From Streptomyces sp. R28 (GTDB lineage: Bacteria > Actinomycetota > Actinomycetes > Streptomycetales > Streptomycetaceae), in NCBI RefSeq assembly GCF_041052385.1, contig NZ_CP163439.1:6375001-6439000 (forward strand): DNA of 64,000 nt. Direction: 5' to 3'. The notes beneath the pieces were generated by a model. It saw nothing but the letters and a program-made list of their open reading frames with translations. It ran no database searches and was not told the origin of the DNA. Positions 42,810-51,922 of the stretch are shown piece by piece; the stretch's first letter is position 1; each line of letters starts with the position of its first letter. Position numbers and translations under genes: made by a program.

Positions 42810-43703
42810 CTACTCGTTGGCCGCCGCCGACGCCTGTGTCTCGCCCCGCCTGCGGATCTGAGTGAACGTGAAGTCTTCCAGGTTGTCACTGACCTGGTAG
42901 GCGTCCGTGTCCTTCTCCGTCATGTCCTTGCCGCTGGTGAAGCCGGTGATGGTGAAGTAGGCGTAGCGGCCGTAGGAGTTGGAGGTCGAGAGGCAGACGG
43001 CGGCGGTGCAGAAGTCCTTGATGCCCTTGCCGGAGAGCGACCTGATGATGTCGTCGTTGGTGTCGACCTGGCTCTTGACCTTGGTGGCCTGCGCCGCGGT
43101 GTCGAAGACGGCCACGCCGATCGTCGTCGCGATGCCGCCCTTGGCGTACGAGACGCGCATGAAACGGGTGCAGTCGTTGGCGGTGAGGATCTTCGGGAGC
43201 CCGCCCCTGGTGACCGCGGAGCAGCTCTTGGTGTCGTCCGTCGCGCCCTTCTTATACACCGTCGTCGTTCCGGACACCGTCACCTGCGTGCCCGGGAAGA
43301 GGATCTGAGCACCGAGCGGGGCGGTGTCCTTGCTCTTGCTGGAGATGAAGTCCTTCGGATCCAGCGGCGGCGGAGCGCTCGTCGACTCGAACGACGGGGC
43401 CGGGCCGGTGGTCTGGCCCGGCACGTTCCCGGTGCCGGGGATCCCGGAAGCCGGGTTGTTCGAGGCGGAGTTGTCGTCGTTGGCCGACACCACGGCCACG
43501 GCGACGGCGGCGCCGATCGCAACGGTGGCGAGTGCGCCGCCGCCGATGAACAGCAGCCGGCGCCGCTTGTTGCGGGTCTCGGACGCCTCGGCGAGCGCTG
43601 CCCAGTCCGGGGTCTCATCGGCGCCGTCGTTCCACGGCTGCTGGGAATGCGGTGTCCAGGGATCCCACTGGGACTGGGGTCCCCCCTGCTGCCCAAAGCT
43701 CAT
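42810..43703 (-). CDS. Single-pass membrane protein of unknown function
   Basis: A 297-aa protein. The N-terminus is Gln/Pro/Trp-rich, with a membrane helix at about residues 52-70 (LLFIGGGALATVAIGAAVAV), then an extracytoplasmic part with a Pro/Ser/Thr linker. The outer domain has conserved-looking cysteines in TKSCSAV, ANDCTRF and FCTAAVCLS. No family recognised. I start at the ATG at 43703: TAAGAT lies exactly seven bases upstream, which suits a leaderless mRNA. The upstream ATG at 43712 would overlap that box. Confidence 0.68.
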   Translation of the reverse strand: MSFGQQGGPQSQWDPWTPHSQQPWNDGADETPDWAALAEASETRNKRRRLLFIGGGALATVAIGAAVAVAVVSANDDNSASNNPASGIPGTGNVPGQTTGPAPSFESTSAPPPLDPKDFISSKSKDTAPLGAQILFPGTQVTVSGTTTVYKKGATDDTKSCSAVTRGGLPKILTANDCTRFMRVSYAKGGIATTIGVAVFDTAAQATKVKSQVDTNDDIIRSLSGKGIKDFCTAAVCLSTSNSYGRYAYFTITGFTSGKDMTEKDTDAYQVSDNLEDFTFTQIRRRGETQASAAANE

Positions 43704-43710
43704 GGGGCGC

Positions 43711-43716
43711 ATCTTA
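43711..43716 (-). promoter_or_regulatory. -10 box of a leaderless transcript
   Basis: TAAGAT on the minus strand, seven bases before the ATG at 43703. There is no ribosome binding site in the gap. Confidence 0.5.
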
Positions 43717-43763
43717 GACGGGCCGAGGGCGTGCCGGTCTGCCTCAAGAGGCCCATGCGCACC

Positions 43764-43769
43764 TAGCGT
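43764..43769 (+). promoter_or_regulatory. -10 box of the divergent leaderless transcript
   Basis: TAGCGT lies seven bases before the GTG at 43777, with no ribosome binding site in between. The divergent gene on the other strand has the same arrangement. Confidence 0.45.
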
Positions 43770-43776
43770 TCACAGG

Positions 43777-45060
43777 GTGAGCGAGCACAAAAGCGACATC
43801 TCCGGGTGGTTGGTGCGGCGGGCGACCTGGCATCTGTGGGTGGTGCTCGGGGTCGTACTGGGCGCTCTTGTGGTGCGTACGGCGCGTGTGACCTCGGACG
43901 GAGGGATGGACAACGCCATCGTCGTGCGGGCGGCGCGGGTCTGGCTGGCCGGGGGCTCGCCGTATGACGACCCCCACTTCCTCTATTTGCCGAGCGCGGT
44001 GCTGGCGGCGGCTCCTCAGGCGGTGATCGGGCGGAGTGCGCTGTCCGTGTTGGTGCCGGTGGTGGTGACCGGGTGTCTGGTGGGTGGGTGGGGCTGCGCG
44101 CTGCGCCTGCACGGCGTCGGCCTGCGCAGCCGCTTCGCCGTCCTCGGTCTGATCGGCCTCGCGGTCGGGTTCGCGCCGTTCGCGCACCTTGTTCTGCTGG
44201 GGAACTGGACGGCGACGGCGGTGCTCGCCCTGCCGCTGGGGTTGTTGCTGGCGGGGCGGGGGCGGTGGGTGGCGGCGGGGGCGGTGATCGGTGCGGCCGT
44301 CGCGCTGAAGCCGTTGCTGGCTCCGGTCGGGTTGTTGTTCGTGTTCGCGGGGCGGTGGCGGGGGCTGATGGTGATGGTCGGGGTCCCGGTGACGGCGTCC
44401 GTGGGGGCGGCGCTGCTGCTGCCGGATCCTGTGGGGTTCCTCACTCGCACGCTGCCGTTTCTGTTGCGTGGCGACGACGGCTTCGTACGGCTGTATGAGG
44501 CGTCGCTGGTTGCGGTGCTGCCGAGGGTGGGGGTGCCGGGGGCGGTGGCCGGGGGGATCGCGTTGGGGGCGGCGGGTGCGGGGGTCTGGTGTGCGTATCG
44601 GCGGTGGCGTCGTGGGTGTGAGGAGATCCGTCAGAGCCGACCGAGCGGTCCGAGCCGGCTGAGCAGTCCGCTGTGTCTCGCGGAGACCGCGGCGATGTTG
44701 ATGCTCTCGGCGTTTCTGGTCTCCAGGCCGTCGTACGACCACTATCTGCTCGTCGTGGTGCCGGTGCTGCTTGCGGGGCTGTCGTGTGAGGGCGCGGTTG
44801 CCCGGGGGGTCTGGTTCTGGCTGGCACTGGTGCCGCAGCTTCCCGGGGTGACCTGGCCATATCTGGAGGCGGTTCAGCGGCGGGCTTTCCGGGACGCGGT
44901 GACGTTGTGCGGGTTGGCGGTGACGGTGGGGGTGCGCTGTTTCGGGTCCGGCCGGGTTTTCTCGCCCCCGCCGCCCCTGCCCGTCCCGTCCTCCAGGGGC
45001 GCCGCCCCGGCCGAGAGGCGGGCACCGGGGGCATCGGAGGTGCCCGGGGTGGGGGAGTGA
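43777..45060 (+). CDS. GT87-like (DUF2029) membrane mannosyltransferase
   Basis: A 427-aa polytopic protein with about nine hydrophobic helices. The signature RVWLAGGSPYDDPHFLYLPS includes the Asp pair in an outer loop typical of GT87 (PimE-like, DUF2029) enzymes, which use polyprenyl-phosphate mannose. PHFLYLPSAV resembles the family's FxYxP. Lys/Pro of ALKPLLAPVG follows in a membrane loop. The polyprenyl-phosphate sugar synthase 1 kb away could feed it. The C-terminal 40 residues are Pro/Arg-rich and variable. Start GTG at 43777, probably leaderless. Confidence 0.78.
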   Translation: MSEHKSDISGWLVRRATWHLWVVLGVVLGALVVRTARVTSDGGMDNAIVVRAARVWLAGGSPYDDPHFLYLPSAVLAAAPQAVIGRSALSVLVPVVVTGCLVGGWGCALRLHGVGLRSRFAVLGLIGLAVGFAPFAHLVLLGNWTATAVLALPLGLLLAGRGRWVAAGAVIGAAVALKPLLAPVGLLFVFAGRWRGLMVMVGVPVTASVGAALLLPDPVGFLTRTLPFLLRGDDGFVRLYEASLVAVLPRVGVPGAVAGGIALGAAGAGVWCAYRRWRRGCEEIRQSRPSGPSRLSSPLCLAETAAMLMLSAFLVSRPSYDHYLLVVVPVLLAGLSCEGAVARGVWFWLALVPQLPGVTWPYLEAVQRRAFRDAVTLCGLAVTVGVRCFGSGRVFSPPPPLPVPSSRGAAPAERRAPGASEVPGVGE

Positions 45061-45462
45061 GCGTCGGTGTCGTCCCACAGTGCCCGCGGGCCGCTTCGCC
45101 GCACGGGGTCGCCGCCCAGGACCGGGTGCGGGCCTCCGCCGCGGCTTTCCGGCGTGGCCCCTTCAGGGCCGAAGCCGGGGCTGGGGGCGGCAGTCTCCGG
45201 GCGGGGCGTCTACGCTGGTTACCGGACAACGAGGGCCAGCCGCAGCCAAGCCATTTTGACCCGGCCCAGGCGCCGCAGGTATCCTGCATGTTCGTTGTGT
45301 ATTGGCTTGCTCATTCTCACGGGACGGGCCCTTACACCGGTCCACCGGGCCGATGACCAGCAACCCCACGTACGCGGTATGCGTCGCCGCAGTGGCTCAG
45401 GCTGTCGTGATCGTTTCGGTGACCTGTTCAGGACCATTCACTCGAAGCGAAGGCTACGAACC
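45061..45462 (+). promoter_or_regulatory. Promoter and leader of rplM-rpsI
   Basis: This 402-base gap has no convincing gene. TTGACC (45256-45261) and TATCCT (45280-45285) are separated by 18 bases and form a strong vegetative promoter. The transcript would carry a leader of about 170 bases, a suitable place for L13 autoregulation. The bases before 45250 are GC-rich; I see nothing further in them. Confidence 0.6.
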
Positions 45463-45906
45463 GTGCGTACGTACAGCCCCAAGCCCGGCGATGTGACGCG
45501 CCAGTGGCACGTCATTGACGCTCAGGACATTGTCCTGGGTCGTCTCGCCAGCACCGCCGCCTCCATCCTGCGGGGCAAGCACAAGCCGATCTACGCGCCC
45601 CACGTCGACACCGGTGACTTCGTCATCATCATCAACGCCGACAAGGTGCACCTGTCCGGCAACAAGCGGACCCAGAAGATGGCGTACCGCCACTCCGGCT
45701 ACCCGGGTGGTCTGCGCTCCGTCCGCTACGACGAGCTCCTCGACAAGAACCCCGAGAAGGCCATCGAGAAGGCCGTCAAGGGCATGCTCCCCAAGAACAC
45801 GCTGGGCCGTCAGATGCTCTCGAAGCTGAAGGTCTACAAGGGTGACCAGCACCCGCACGGCGCGCAGCAGCCGCAGCCGTACGAGATCACCCAGGTCGCG
45901 CAGTAA
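45463..45906 (+). CDS. rplM: 50S ribosomal protein L13
   Basis: A 147-aa L13: (GTG)RTYSPKPGDVTRQWHVIDAQ and KAVKGMLPKNTLGRQMLSKL. The GTG at 45463 gives the normal length; longer frames upstream are not conserved. It is an early large-subunit assembly protein. It forms an operon with rpsI 42 bases on. Confidence 0.97.
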   Translation: MRTYSPKPGDVTRQWHVIDAQDIVLGRLASTAASILRGKHKPIYAPHVDTGDFVIIINADKVHLSGNKRTQKMAYRHSGYPGGLRSVRYDELLDKNPEKAIEKAVKGMLPKNTLGRQMLSKLKVYKGDQHPHGAQQPQPYEITQVAQ

Positions 45907-45948
45907 GTCCGGCCACCCCCTAAGACTGAAGAGAATCTGAGGAGAATC

Positions 45949-46470
45949 GTGGCCGAGACCACCGTTGAGCAGCCGGTCGAAGAGACTGAGCTCGTCGACA
46001 TTGACAGCTACACCACCGAGTCCGAGGTGCCCGTCGAGGGCGAGTACACCTCGGAGTCCCTCGCGTCCCGCTTCGGTGAGCCCCAGCCGGCCGCCGGCCT
46101 GGGCCGCCGCAAGAACGCCATTGCCCGCGTCCGGATCGTTCCGGGCACCGGCAAGTGGAAGATCAACGGTCGCACCCTTGAGGACTACTTCCCCAACAAG
46201 GTGCACCAGCAGGAAGTCAACGAGCCGTTCAAGGTTCTCGAGCTCGAGGGCCGCTACGACGTCATCGCCCGCATCGCCGGTGGCGGTGTCTCCGGTCAGG
46301 CCGGTGCGCTCCGTCTCGGTGTCGCCCGTGCGCTGAACGAGGCGGACGTCGACAACAACCGCGGCGCGCTGAAGAAGGCGGGCTTCCTCAAGCGCGACGA
46401 CCGTGCGGTCGAGCGCAAGAAGGCCGGTCTGAAGAAGGCCCGCAAGGCTCCGCAGTACAGCAAGCGCTAA
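45949..46470 (+). CDS. rpsI: 30S ribosomal protein S9
   Basis: A 173-aa S9. The core starts near residue 47 (GLGRRKNAIARVRIVPGTGK) and ends with the invariant C-terminal SKR that contacts P-site tRNA. The acidic 45-residue N-terminal extension is usual in actinobacteria. Start GTG at 45949 after GAGGAGAA. Confidence 0.97.
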   Translation: MAETTVEQPVEETELVDIDSYTTESEVPVEGEYTSESLASRFGEPQPAAGLGRRKNAIARVRIVPGTGKWKINGRTLEDYFPNKVHQQEVNEPFKVLELEGRYDVIARIAGGGVSGQAGALRLGVARALNEADVDNNRGALKKAGFLKRDDRAVERKKAGLKKARKAPQYSKR

Positions 46471-46490
46471 GCCTCGCTGCCTGTACGTCC

Positions 46491-46530
46491 GAACGCCCCG
46501 GCGGCACGCCACAGTGCCGCCGGGGCGTTC
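46491..46530 (+). terminator. Perfect 17-bp terminator after rpsI
   Basis: GAACGCCCCGGCGGCAC (46491-46507) pairs perfectly with 46514-46530, loop gccaca, followed by GTTTTC. It is a textbook intrinsic terminator closing rplM-rpsI. Confidence 0.92.
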
Positions 46531-46658
46531 GTTTTCTCACAGCCTTGGGCGTATAACGGCACAAGGTGTTCAAAGGCTTGTGTGCTCGTGTGCCTGTGTG
46601 ATCGGACGATTGGGATGATCGACGATCTCCGGAAACTGATGCTTCCTCAGGAGGACAA

Positions 46659-48017
46659 GTGGGACGACTCTTCGGCACGGACGGCGTGCGTGGCGTCGCC
46701 AACGTGGATCTGACGGCCGAGATGGCGCTCGGTCTGTCCGTGGCGGCGGCGCACGTACTGGCCGAGGCGGGCACCTTCGAAGGCCACCGGCCGAAGGCGG
46801 TGGTCGGACGGGACCCGCGTGCGTCCGGGGAGTTCCTGGAGGCCGCAGTGGTGGCCGGTCTGGCGAGTGCCGGTGTCGATGTGCTGCGGGTCGGTGTGCT
46901 GCCGACGCCGGCGGTGGCTTTTCTGACCGGGTCGCTCGGCGCCGACCTCGGTGTCATGCTCTCCGCCAGCCACAACGCCATGCCCGACAACGGCGTCAAG
47001 TTCTTCGCCCGCGGCGGCCACAAGCTCGCGGACGAGCTGGAGGACCGCATCGAGTCCGTCTACGACGAGCACCGGCACGGTGAGCCGTGGGAGCGGCCGA
47101 CGGGTGCGGCGGTCGGGCGCGTGCGGTCGTACGAGGAAGGCTTCGAGGACTACGTCGCCCACCTCCTCGGCGTACTGCCCAACCGGCTGGACGGGCTGAA
47201 GGTCGTCCTCGACGAGGCGCACGGTGCTGCGGCGCATGTGTCGCCGGAGGTTTTCGCGCGGGCCGGGGCCGAGGTCGTCACCATCGGTGCCGAGCCGGAC
47301 GGGCTCAACATCAACGACGGTTGCGGGTCCACGCATCTGGACAAGCTGAAGGCCGCCGTCCTCGAGCAGGGTGCCGCCCTCGGTATCGCGCACGACGGTG
47401 ACGCCGACCGTTGCCTCGCCGTGGACCACACCGGCGAGGAGGTCGACGGCGACCAGATCCTTGCCGTGCTCGCGCTGGCGATGCGGGAGCGGTCCGTTCT
47501 GCGGTCCGACACCGTGGTGGCGACCGTCATGTCCAACCTCGGCTTCAAGCTGGCGATGGAGCGCGAGGGGATCCAGCTCGTACAGACCGCGGTCGGTGAC
47601 CGGTATGTGCTGGAGGAGATGAAGGAGAAGGACTTCGCGCTGGGCGGTGAGCAGTCCGGGCATGTGATCGTGCTGGACCACGCCACGACCGGTGACGGCA
47701 CGCTGACCGGGCTGATGCTGGCCGCGCGAGTCGCCCAGACCGGGCGTACGCTGCGGGACCTTGCGTCGGTGATGGAGCGGCTGCCGCAGGTGCTGATCAA
47801 TGTGCCGGATGTGGACAGGGCGCGGGTGAAGACGTCCGCCGACCTCGCCGCCGCCGTCGCCGAGGCGGAGCGGGAGCTGGGGGAGACCGGGCGGGTGCTG
47901 CTTCGGCCCTCGGGGACCGAGCCGTTGGTGCGTGTGATGGTCGAGGCCGCCGACATCGACCAGGCACGGTCGGTCGCCGGGCGGCTTGCCGATGCGGTGA
48001 AGTCGGCGCTGGGTTAG
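46659..48017 (+). CDS. glmM: Phosphoglucosamine mutase
   Basis: A 452-aa enzyme converting glucosamine-6-P to glucosamine-1-P for UDP-GlcNAc. The phosphorylated serine is S102 in MLSASHNAMPDNG. The metal loop is DGDADRC, the sugar-binding loop GGEQSGHVI, and the phosphate-binding loop RPSGTEPLVRVM. Start GTG at 46659 after AGGAGGAC. It precedes glmS, the step before it in the pathway, by about 5 kb. Confidence 0.97.
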   Translation: MGRLFGTDGVRGVANVDLTAEMALGLSVAAAHVLAEAGTFEGHRPKAVVGRDPRASGEFLEAAVVAGLASAGVDVLRVGVLPTPAVAFLTGSLGADLGVMLSASHNAMPDNGVKFFARGGHKLADELEDRIESVYDEHRHGEPWERPTGAAVGRVRSYEEGFEDYVAHLLGVLPNRLDGLKVVLDEAHGAAAHVSPEVFARAGAEVVTIGAEPDGLNINDGCGSTHLDKLKAAVLEQGAALGIAHDGDADRCLAVDHTGEEVDGDQILAVLALAMRERSVLRSDTVVATVMSNLGFKLAMEREGIQLVQTAVGDRYVLEEMKEKDFALGGEQSGHVIVLDHATTGDGTLTGLMLAARVAQTGRTLRDLASVMERLPQVLINVPDVDRARVKTSADLAAAVAEAERELGETGRVLLRPSGTEPLVRVMVEAADIDQARSVAGRLADAVKSALG

Positions 48018-48204
48018 TTCCGCTGGACGCCGTCCGGGGCAGGGCCGCAGGTCCGCTTCCTGCCCTGGACGTCCACGCTGCTGCGACGCGCCGTGCGTCA
48101 CTCCATGGCCGTAACAAAGAGTGCCGGATGGGTCACTGATTGTTTCACTGGCGTCGAGGCCGCCCTTGCGTGGCGTGCCCCTCGACGGAAGTGAGAAACG
48201 CAGC

Positions 48205-48738
48205 ATGAAGACAGTGACCAGCCCCCTGAGACGCGCGGCCGTTCCGGTTTTGGCCGCCGGTCTCCTCGTCACCGCTTTCGCCACCCCGGCCGCGGCGCAG
48301 ACCCCCGGCTCCACCGCGTTCCGTGTTTTCGGCAACGTCTTCCTCAGCGCGCGTGCCGGCGCGGTGAACAACGTGACGGCCGTGGTCGTCGGCGGCAATC
48401 TGAGGCTCACGGACACCTCGGGCATCGCGCTGGGGCCGGGCTGCTCCACTCGGGTGTCCGCCACCACCGTGGAATGCGGCGCCGCCGGCACTGTCGGCCG
48501 GCTCTCGATCGGCCTGGGTGACCTGGGTGACACTTTCGACGGGCAGAGCGTCTCTGTCCGCACTGTTGTCGATGCCGGCCCGGGTCTCGACACCTCCGTG
48601 AGGACCGGCGGCGGCAACGACACGATCGGCGTGAGCGACGGCGTGGCCGGCGAGCAGGTGACCTGTGGTGGCGGCACCGACGTCGTGTTCCGGGACGCCG
48701 GGGACACCATCGGCGCGGACTGCGAAGTGCGCTACTAG
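48205..48738 (+). CDS. Secreted protein, unknown function
   Basis: A 177-aa exported protein with a clear signal peptide (PVLAAGLLVTAFATPAAAQT). The mature part is beta-rich and glycine-rich. It ends with GGGNDTIGVSDG, reminiscent of an RTX-type calcium-binding nonapeptide, followed by cysteines in QVTCGGGT and GADCEVRY. The ATG at 48205 starts the signal peptide. It overlaps the convergent DUF389 gene by four bases. No family name is safe. Confidence 0.65.
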   Translation: MKTVTSPLRRAAVPVLAAGLLVTAFATPAAAQTPGSTAFRVFGNVFLSARAGAVNNVTAVVVGGNLRLTDTSGIALGPGCSTRVSATTVECGAAGTVGRLSIGLGDLGDTFDGQSVSVRTVVDAGPGLDTSVRTGGGNDTIGVSDGVAGEQVTCGGGTDVVFRDAGDTIGADCEVRY

Positions 48739-49682
48739 ACGCTGCCCGTCTTCGCCGGACGCTCGCGCTGCCTGGACCACAGCCACTTCTGGGCCAGCAA
48801 CGTGAGCGTGCCGGCGAGGACGATGCCCAGCAGGTTCAGCAACAGCTGGCCCGTCGAGAGCCAGGTCTGTTCGGCGTCGTCGTAGATCAGGGCCACGGCC
48901 GCGTTGGCGGCGGCCGGGACCGTCGTCACCGAGATGGCGACGCCGACCAGGGCGCCGGACTTGGCGGACGTCAGCGAGAGGGTGCCGGCGGCGCCGGCGA
49001 GGACCGCCACGACGAAGGAGAACCAGTCGGGGGCGTAGATGAAGCCGGTGTTGGGCCGCTCGGCCTCAAGCTTCGCCTCGGTGAACAGGCCGACGGCGTC
49101 CATGAAGTAGCTGAAGCCCACCGTCACCGCCATCGCCACGGCGAAGCCGACCAGCAGCGCGATCAGTGAGCGCAGCGCCAGGCGTGGCGCCCGCTGCACC
49201 ACGGCCGTGCAGATGCCCGCCAGCGGCCCGAACTCCGGGCCGACCGCCATCGCGCCCACGATCAGGATCGCGTTGTCGAGCACGACACCGCAGGCCGCGA
49301 TCATCGTGGCGAGCGTGATGAAGGCGAGGTAGGTGATGGAGAGCGTCGACTCCTCGTGCGTCGCGTCGGTCAGGTGCTCCCACAGCACCGCGTCCGCGCC
49401 CTCGCCGGGGGCCTCCGCCTCGGCCTTGTCGGCCCGCTTGGACAGCGACAGGTCGATGTTCTCGACGGCGATGGAACCCTGCTTGTCGAGGTCCAACCCC
49501 TGCAGCCCGCTCAGGAGTTCGTCACCCGCCTCACGCGCCACGTCGCACATCACGACGTCCCCGGAAGGGTTGCGGGCGGCGCCCGGCAGCACGACGAGGT
49601 GTGTGGTGCCGACCGTCATCTCGATCAGGCGGACCACGTCGTCGGTCTTGTCGGCCGGGGTGATCAGGCGCAGATGCAGCAT
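48735..49682 (-). CDS. DUF389 family membrane protein
   Basis: A 315-aa protein. An N-terminal ferredoxin-like cytoplasmic domain of about 85 residues (MLHLRLITPADKTDDVVRLI) is followed by a linker and six or seven transmembrane helices. These include LATMIAACGVVLDNAILIVG and the motif GAMAVGPEFGPLAGI, typical of DUF389. Function of the family is unknown. A TTAGAA sequence lies seven bases before the start, so it may be leaderless. Confidence 0.85.
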   Translation of the reverse strand: MLHLRLITPADKTDDVVRLIEMTVGTTHLVVLPGAARNPSGDVVMCDVAREAGDELLSGLQGLDLDKQGSIAVENIDLSLSKRADKAEAEAPGEGADAVLWEHLTDATHEESTLSITYLAFITLATMIAACGVVLDNAILIVGAMAVGPEFGPLAGICTAVVQRAPRLALRSLIALLVGFAVAMAVTVGFSYFMDAVGLFTEAKLEAERPNTGFIYAPDWFSFVVAVLAGAAGTLSLTSAKSGALVGVAISVTTVPAAANAAVALIYDDAEQTWLSTGQLLLNLLGIVLAGTLTLLAQKWLWSRQRERPAKTGSV

Positions 49683-49729
49683 GGCGTCTTTCTAACAGGC
49701 CCGCGTCACGGCCTGACGCCCGGATGGTC

Positions 49730-50719
49730 TTACAGCTTGCGCAGGCTCAGGCGCTGGACCTTGTGGTCCGGGCCCTTGCGGACGACGAGGGTGGCGCGGC
49801 CTCGGGTGGGGGCGATGTTCTCCACGAGGTTGGGCTTGTTGATGGTGCGCCACATCGTACGGGCGTAGTCGAGGGCCTCCTCCTCGGAGACCTGGGTGTA
49901 CTTGCGGAAGTACGAGGAGGGGTTCTGGAAGGCGGTCTCGCGCAGACGCTTGAAGCGGTTGAGGTACCAGTGCTCGATGTCCTCGGTGCGGGCGTCGACG
50001 TACACGCTGAAGTCGAAGTAGTCCGCGAGGCCGACCCGGGTGCGGCCGTCCTTGCCGGGGAGGGCGGGCTGCAGGACGTTCAGGCCCTCGACGATCAGGA
50101 TGTCGGGGCGGCGGACCGTGAGCTTCTGGTCCGGGACGATGTCGTAGATCAGGTGGGAGTAGACGGGGGCCGTGACCTCGTCCTTGCCCGCCTTGATGTC
50201 GGCGACGAAGCGGGTGAGGGCGCGGCGGTCGAAGGACTCGGGGAAACCCTTGCGCGACATCAGGCCGCGGGCCTGGAGCTCCTCGGTGGGGAGCAGGAAG
50301 CCGTCCGTCGTGACCAGCTCCACGCGCGGGTGCTCGGGCCAGCGGGAGAGCAGGGCCTGCAGCAGGCGGGCGACCGTGGACTTCCCTACGGCGACCGAGC
50401 CGGCGACTCCTATGACGAACGGGGTGCCGGACTGGGAGCCCTGTTCGCCGAGGAAGGTGTTGAGGGCGCCGCGCAGGCCGTCGGTGGCGCCTACGTAGAG
50501 GTTGAGGAGGCGGGAGAGCGGGAGGTAGATGTCGCGGACCTCGTCGAGGTCGATGACGTCGCCGAGGCCGCGCAGCTTCTCGACCTCTTCCGCGGTGAGC
50601 GGCAGCGGGGTCTTGTCGCGCAGCGCGCTCCACTCGGCGCGGGTGAGGTCGACGTAAGGAGTCGCCTCCGGCCTCTGCCGGTGGGCGCTCCGGGGCATCG
50701 GGGAGACCGGAGAGATCAC
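49730..50719 (-). CDS. coaA: Type I pantothenate kinase
   Basis: A 329-aa CoaA that phosphorylates pantothenate, the first committed step of CoA synthesis. The Walker A loop is GVAGSVAVGKST. Other family segments are TTDGFLLPTEELQARGLMSR and YDIVPD. The C-terminal IAPTRGRATLVVRKGPDHKV is conserved. Start GTG at 50719, preceded by TAACAA six bases upstream with no ribosome binding site, so probably leaderless. Confidence 0.95.
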   Translation of the reverse strand: MISPVSPMPRSAHRQRPEATPYVDLTRAEWSALRDKTPLPLTAEEVEKLRGLGDVIDLDEVRDIYLPLSRLLNLYVGATDGLRGALNTFLGEQGSQSGTPFVIGVAGSVAVGKSTVARLLQALLSRWPEHPRVELVTTDGFLLPTEELQARGLMSRKGFPESFDRRALTRFVADIKAGKDEVTAPVYSHLIYDIVPDQKLTVRRPDILIVEGLNVLQPALPGKDGRTRVGLADYFDFSVYVDARTEDIEHWYLNRFKRLRETAFQNPSSYFRKYTQVSEEEALDYARTMWRTINKPNLVENIAPTRGRATLVVRKGPDHKVQRLSLRKL

Positions 50720-50899
50720 AGTCCATTGTTACGGGAGTACGAACAGGCGGTGAGGTGGGATCCGTCACGCGGGTCCTCGTCTCGGTCATTTTCGGGAGGA
50801 AGTGGGACAGGGCGGGGAATGTCAGTGGCGTGCGTCACAGTTGTGGGGGAGGTGGGCCCGGGCCGGGGTCCACTGAACCGAACCCCCGAGGGGGAACCC

Positions 50900-51922
50900 A
50901 TGGCGTATGCGATAGAGGCGGAAGGCCTGGTCAAGCGGTTCAAGGAGACCGAGGCGCTGGCCGGTGTCGATCTCGGGGCCCGCAAAGGCTCGGTGCTCGG
51001 GCTGCTGGGGCCCAACGGTGCCGGGAAGACGACGGCGGTGCGGATCTTCGCGACGCTGCTGAGGCCCGACGGGGGCAGGGCACAGGTGGCCGGGCACGAC
51101 GTCGTCCGGGAGGCCGGAGTCGTACGCGCCATGGTGGGGCTGACCGGGCAGTACGCGGCGGTGGACGAGAACCTGACCGGCACGGAGAACCTGCTGCTCA
51201 TCGGTCGGCTGCTCGGTCTGCCGAGGAGGCAGGCCAGGGCGCGGGCGGGTGAGCTGCTGGAGAGTTTCCAGCTGACGGACGCGGCCGGGCGGGCCGTGAA
51301 GACCTTCTCCGGCGGCATGCGCAGGCGCCTGGACCTCGCGGCCAGCCTCGTGGGCCGGCCCAGCATCCTCTTCCTCGACGAGCCCACCACCGGCCTGGAC
51401 CCGCACAGCCGCAGTGAGCTGTGGGACCTGCTGCGCGGCCTGGTCGCGGACGGTGCGACCGCCCTGCTGACCACGCAGTATCTGAACGAGGCCGACGTAC
51501 TCGCCGACGACATCGTGGTGATCGACAAGGGCCGGGTGATCGCCGAGGGGACCCCCGATCAGCTGAAGTCCCAGGTCGGGGGCCAGGTGCTGGAGCTGCG
51601 GCCGGTGGCGGAGCAGGACCTCGCGCGGGCGCACCTGCTGGTGGCCGGGGCCGCCGGTCCGCAGGCCCGGATCGAGGGTGAGACGATCACCGCCCCGGTG
51701 AAGGACCCCGAGCTGATGCCGGCGGTCGTACGTACGCTCGACCGCGAGGGGATAGCGGTCGGGGAGCTCGCCCTGCGCCGCTCGTCGCTCGACGAGGTCT
51801 TCCTCGCCCTGACCGGCCACCGCGCCGAGCCCGGCGCGCCCGAGGGCAACGGCGGCGCGGCCGTCCGGGACGAGGGCGAGGGCGAGGGCGCCGAGCCTCA
51901 GAAGGCGGTGAGTCGGCCATGA
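50900..51922 (+). CDS. DrrA-type ABC transporter ATPase
   Basis: A 340-aa ATPase: Walker A GPNGAGKTT, signature FSGGMRRR, Walker B SILFLDEPTTG and the DrrA-family C-terminal domain (RRSSLDEVFLALTGH). Such pairs export drugs or lipids. The tail is acidic and low-complexity (DEGEGEGAEP). GAGGGGG lies upstream of the ATG. Its stop overlaps the permease start by four bases. Substrate cannot be read. Confidence 0.9.
   Translation: MAYAIEAEGLVKRFKETEALAGVDLGARKGSVLGLLGPNGAGKTTAVRIFATLLRPDGGRAQVAGHDVVREAGVVRAMVGLTGQYAAVDENLTGTENLLLIGRLLGLPRRQARARAGELLESFQLTDAAGRAVKTFSGGMRRRLDLAASLVGRPSILFLDEPTTGLDPHSRSELWDLLRGLVADGATALLTTQYLNEADVLADDIVVIDKGRVIAEGTPDQLKSQVGGQVLELRPVAEQDLARAHLLVAGAAGPQARIEGETITAPVKDPELMPAVVRTLDREGIAVGELALRRSSLDEVFLALTGHRAEPGAPEGNGGAAVRDEGEGEGAEPQKAVSRP

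Noticed and set aside
44907..45356. 149-codon plus-strand frame before rplM
   Set aside because: It overlaps the end of the GT87-like gene and the rplM promoter; no conserved features.
46647..48710. 687-codon minus-strand frame
   Set aside because: Antisense to glmM and the secreted protein gene; composition is that of a shadow frame.
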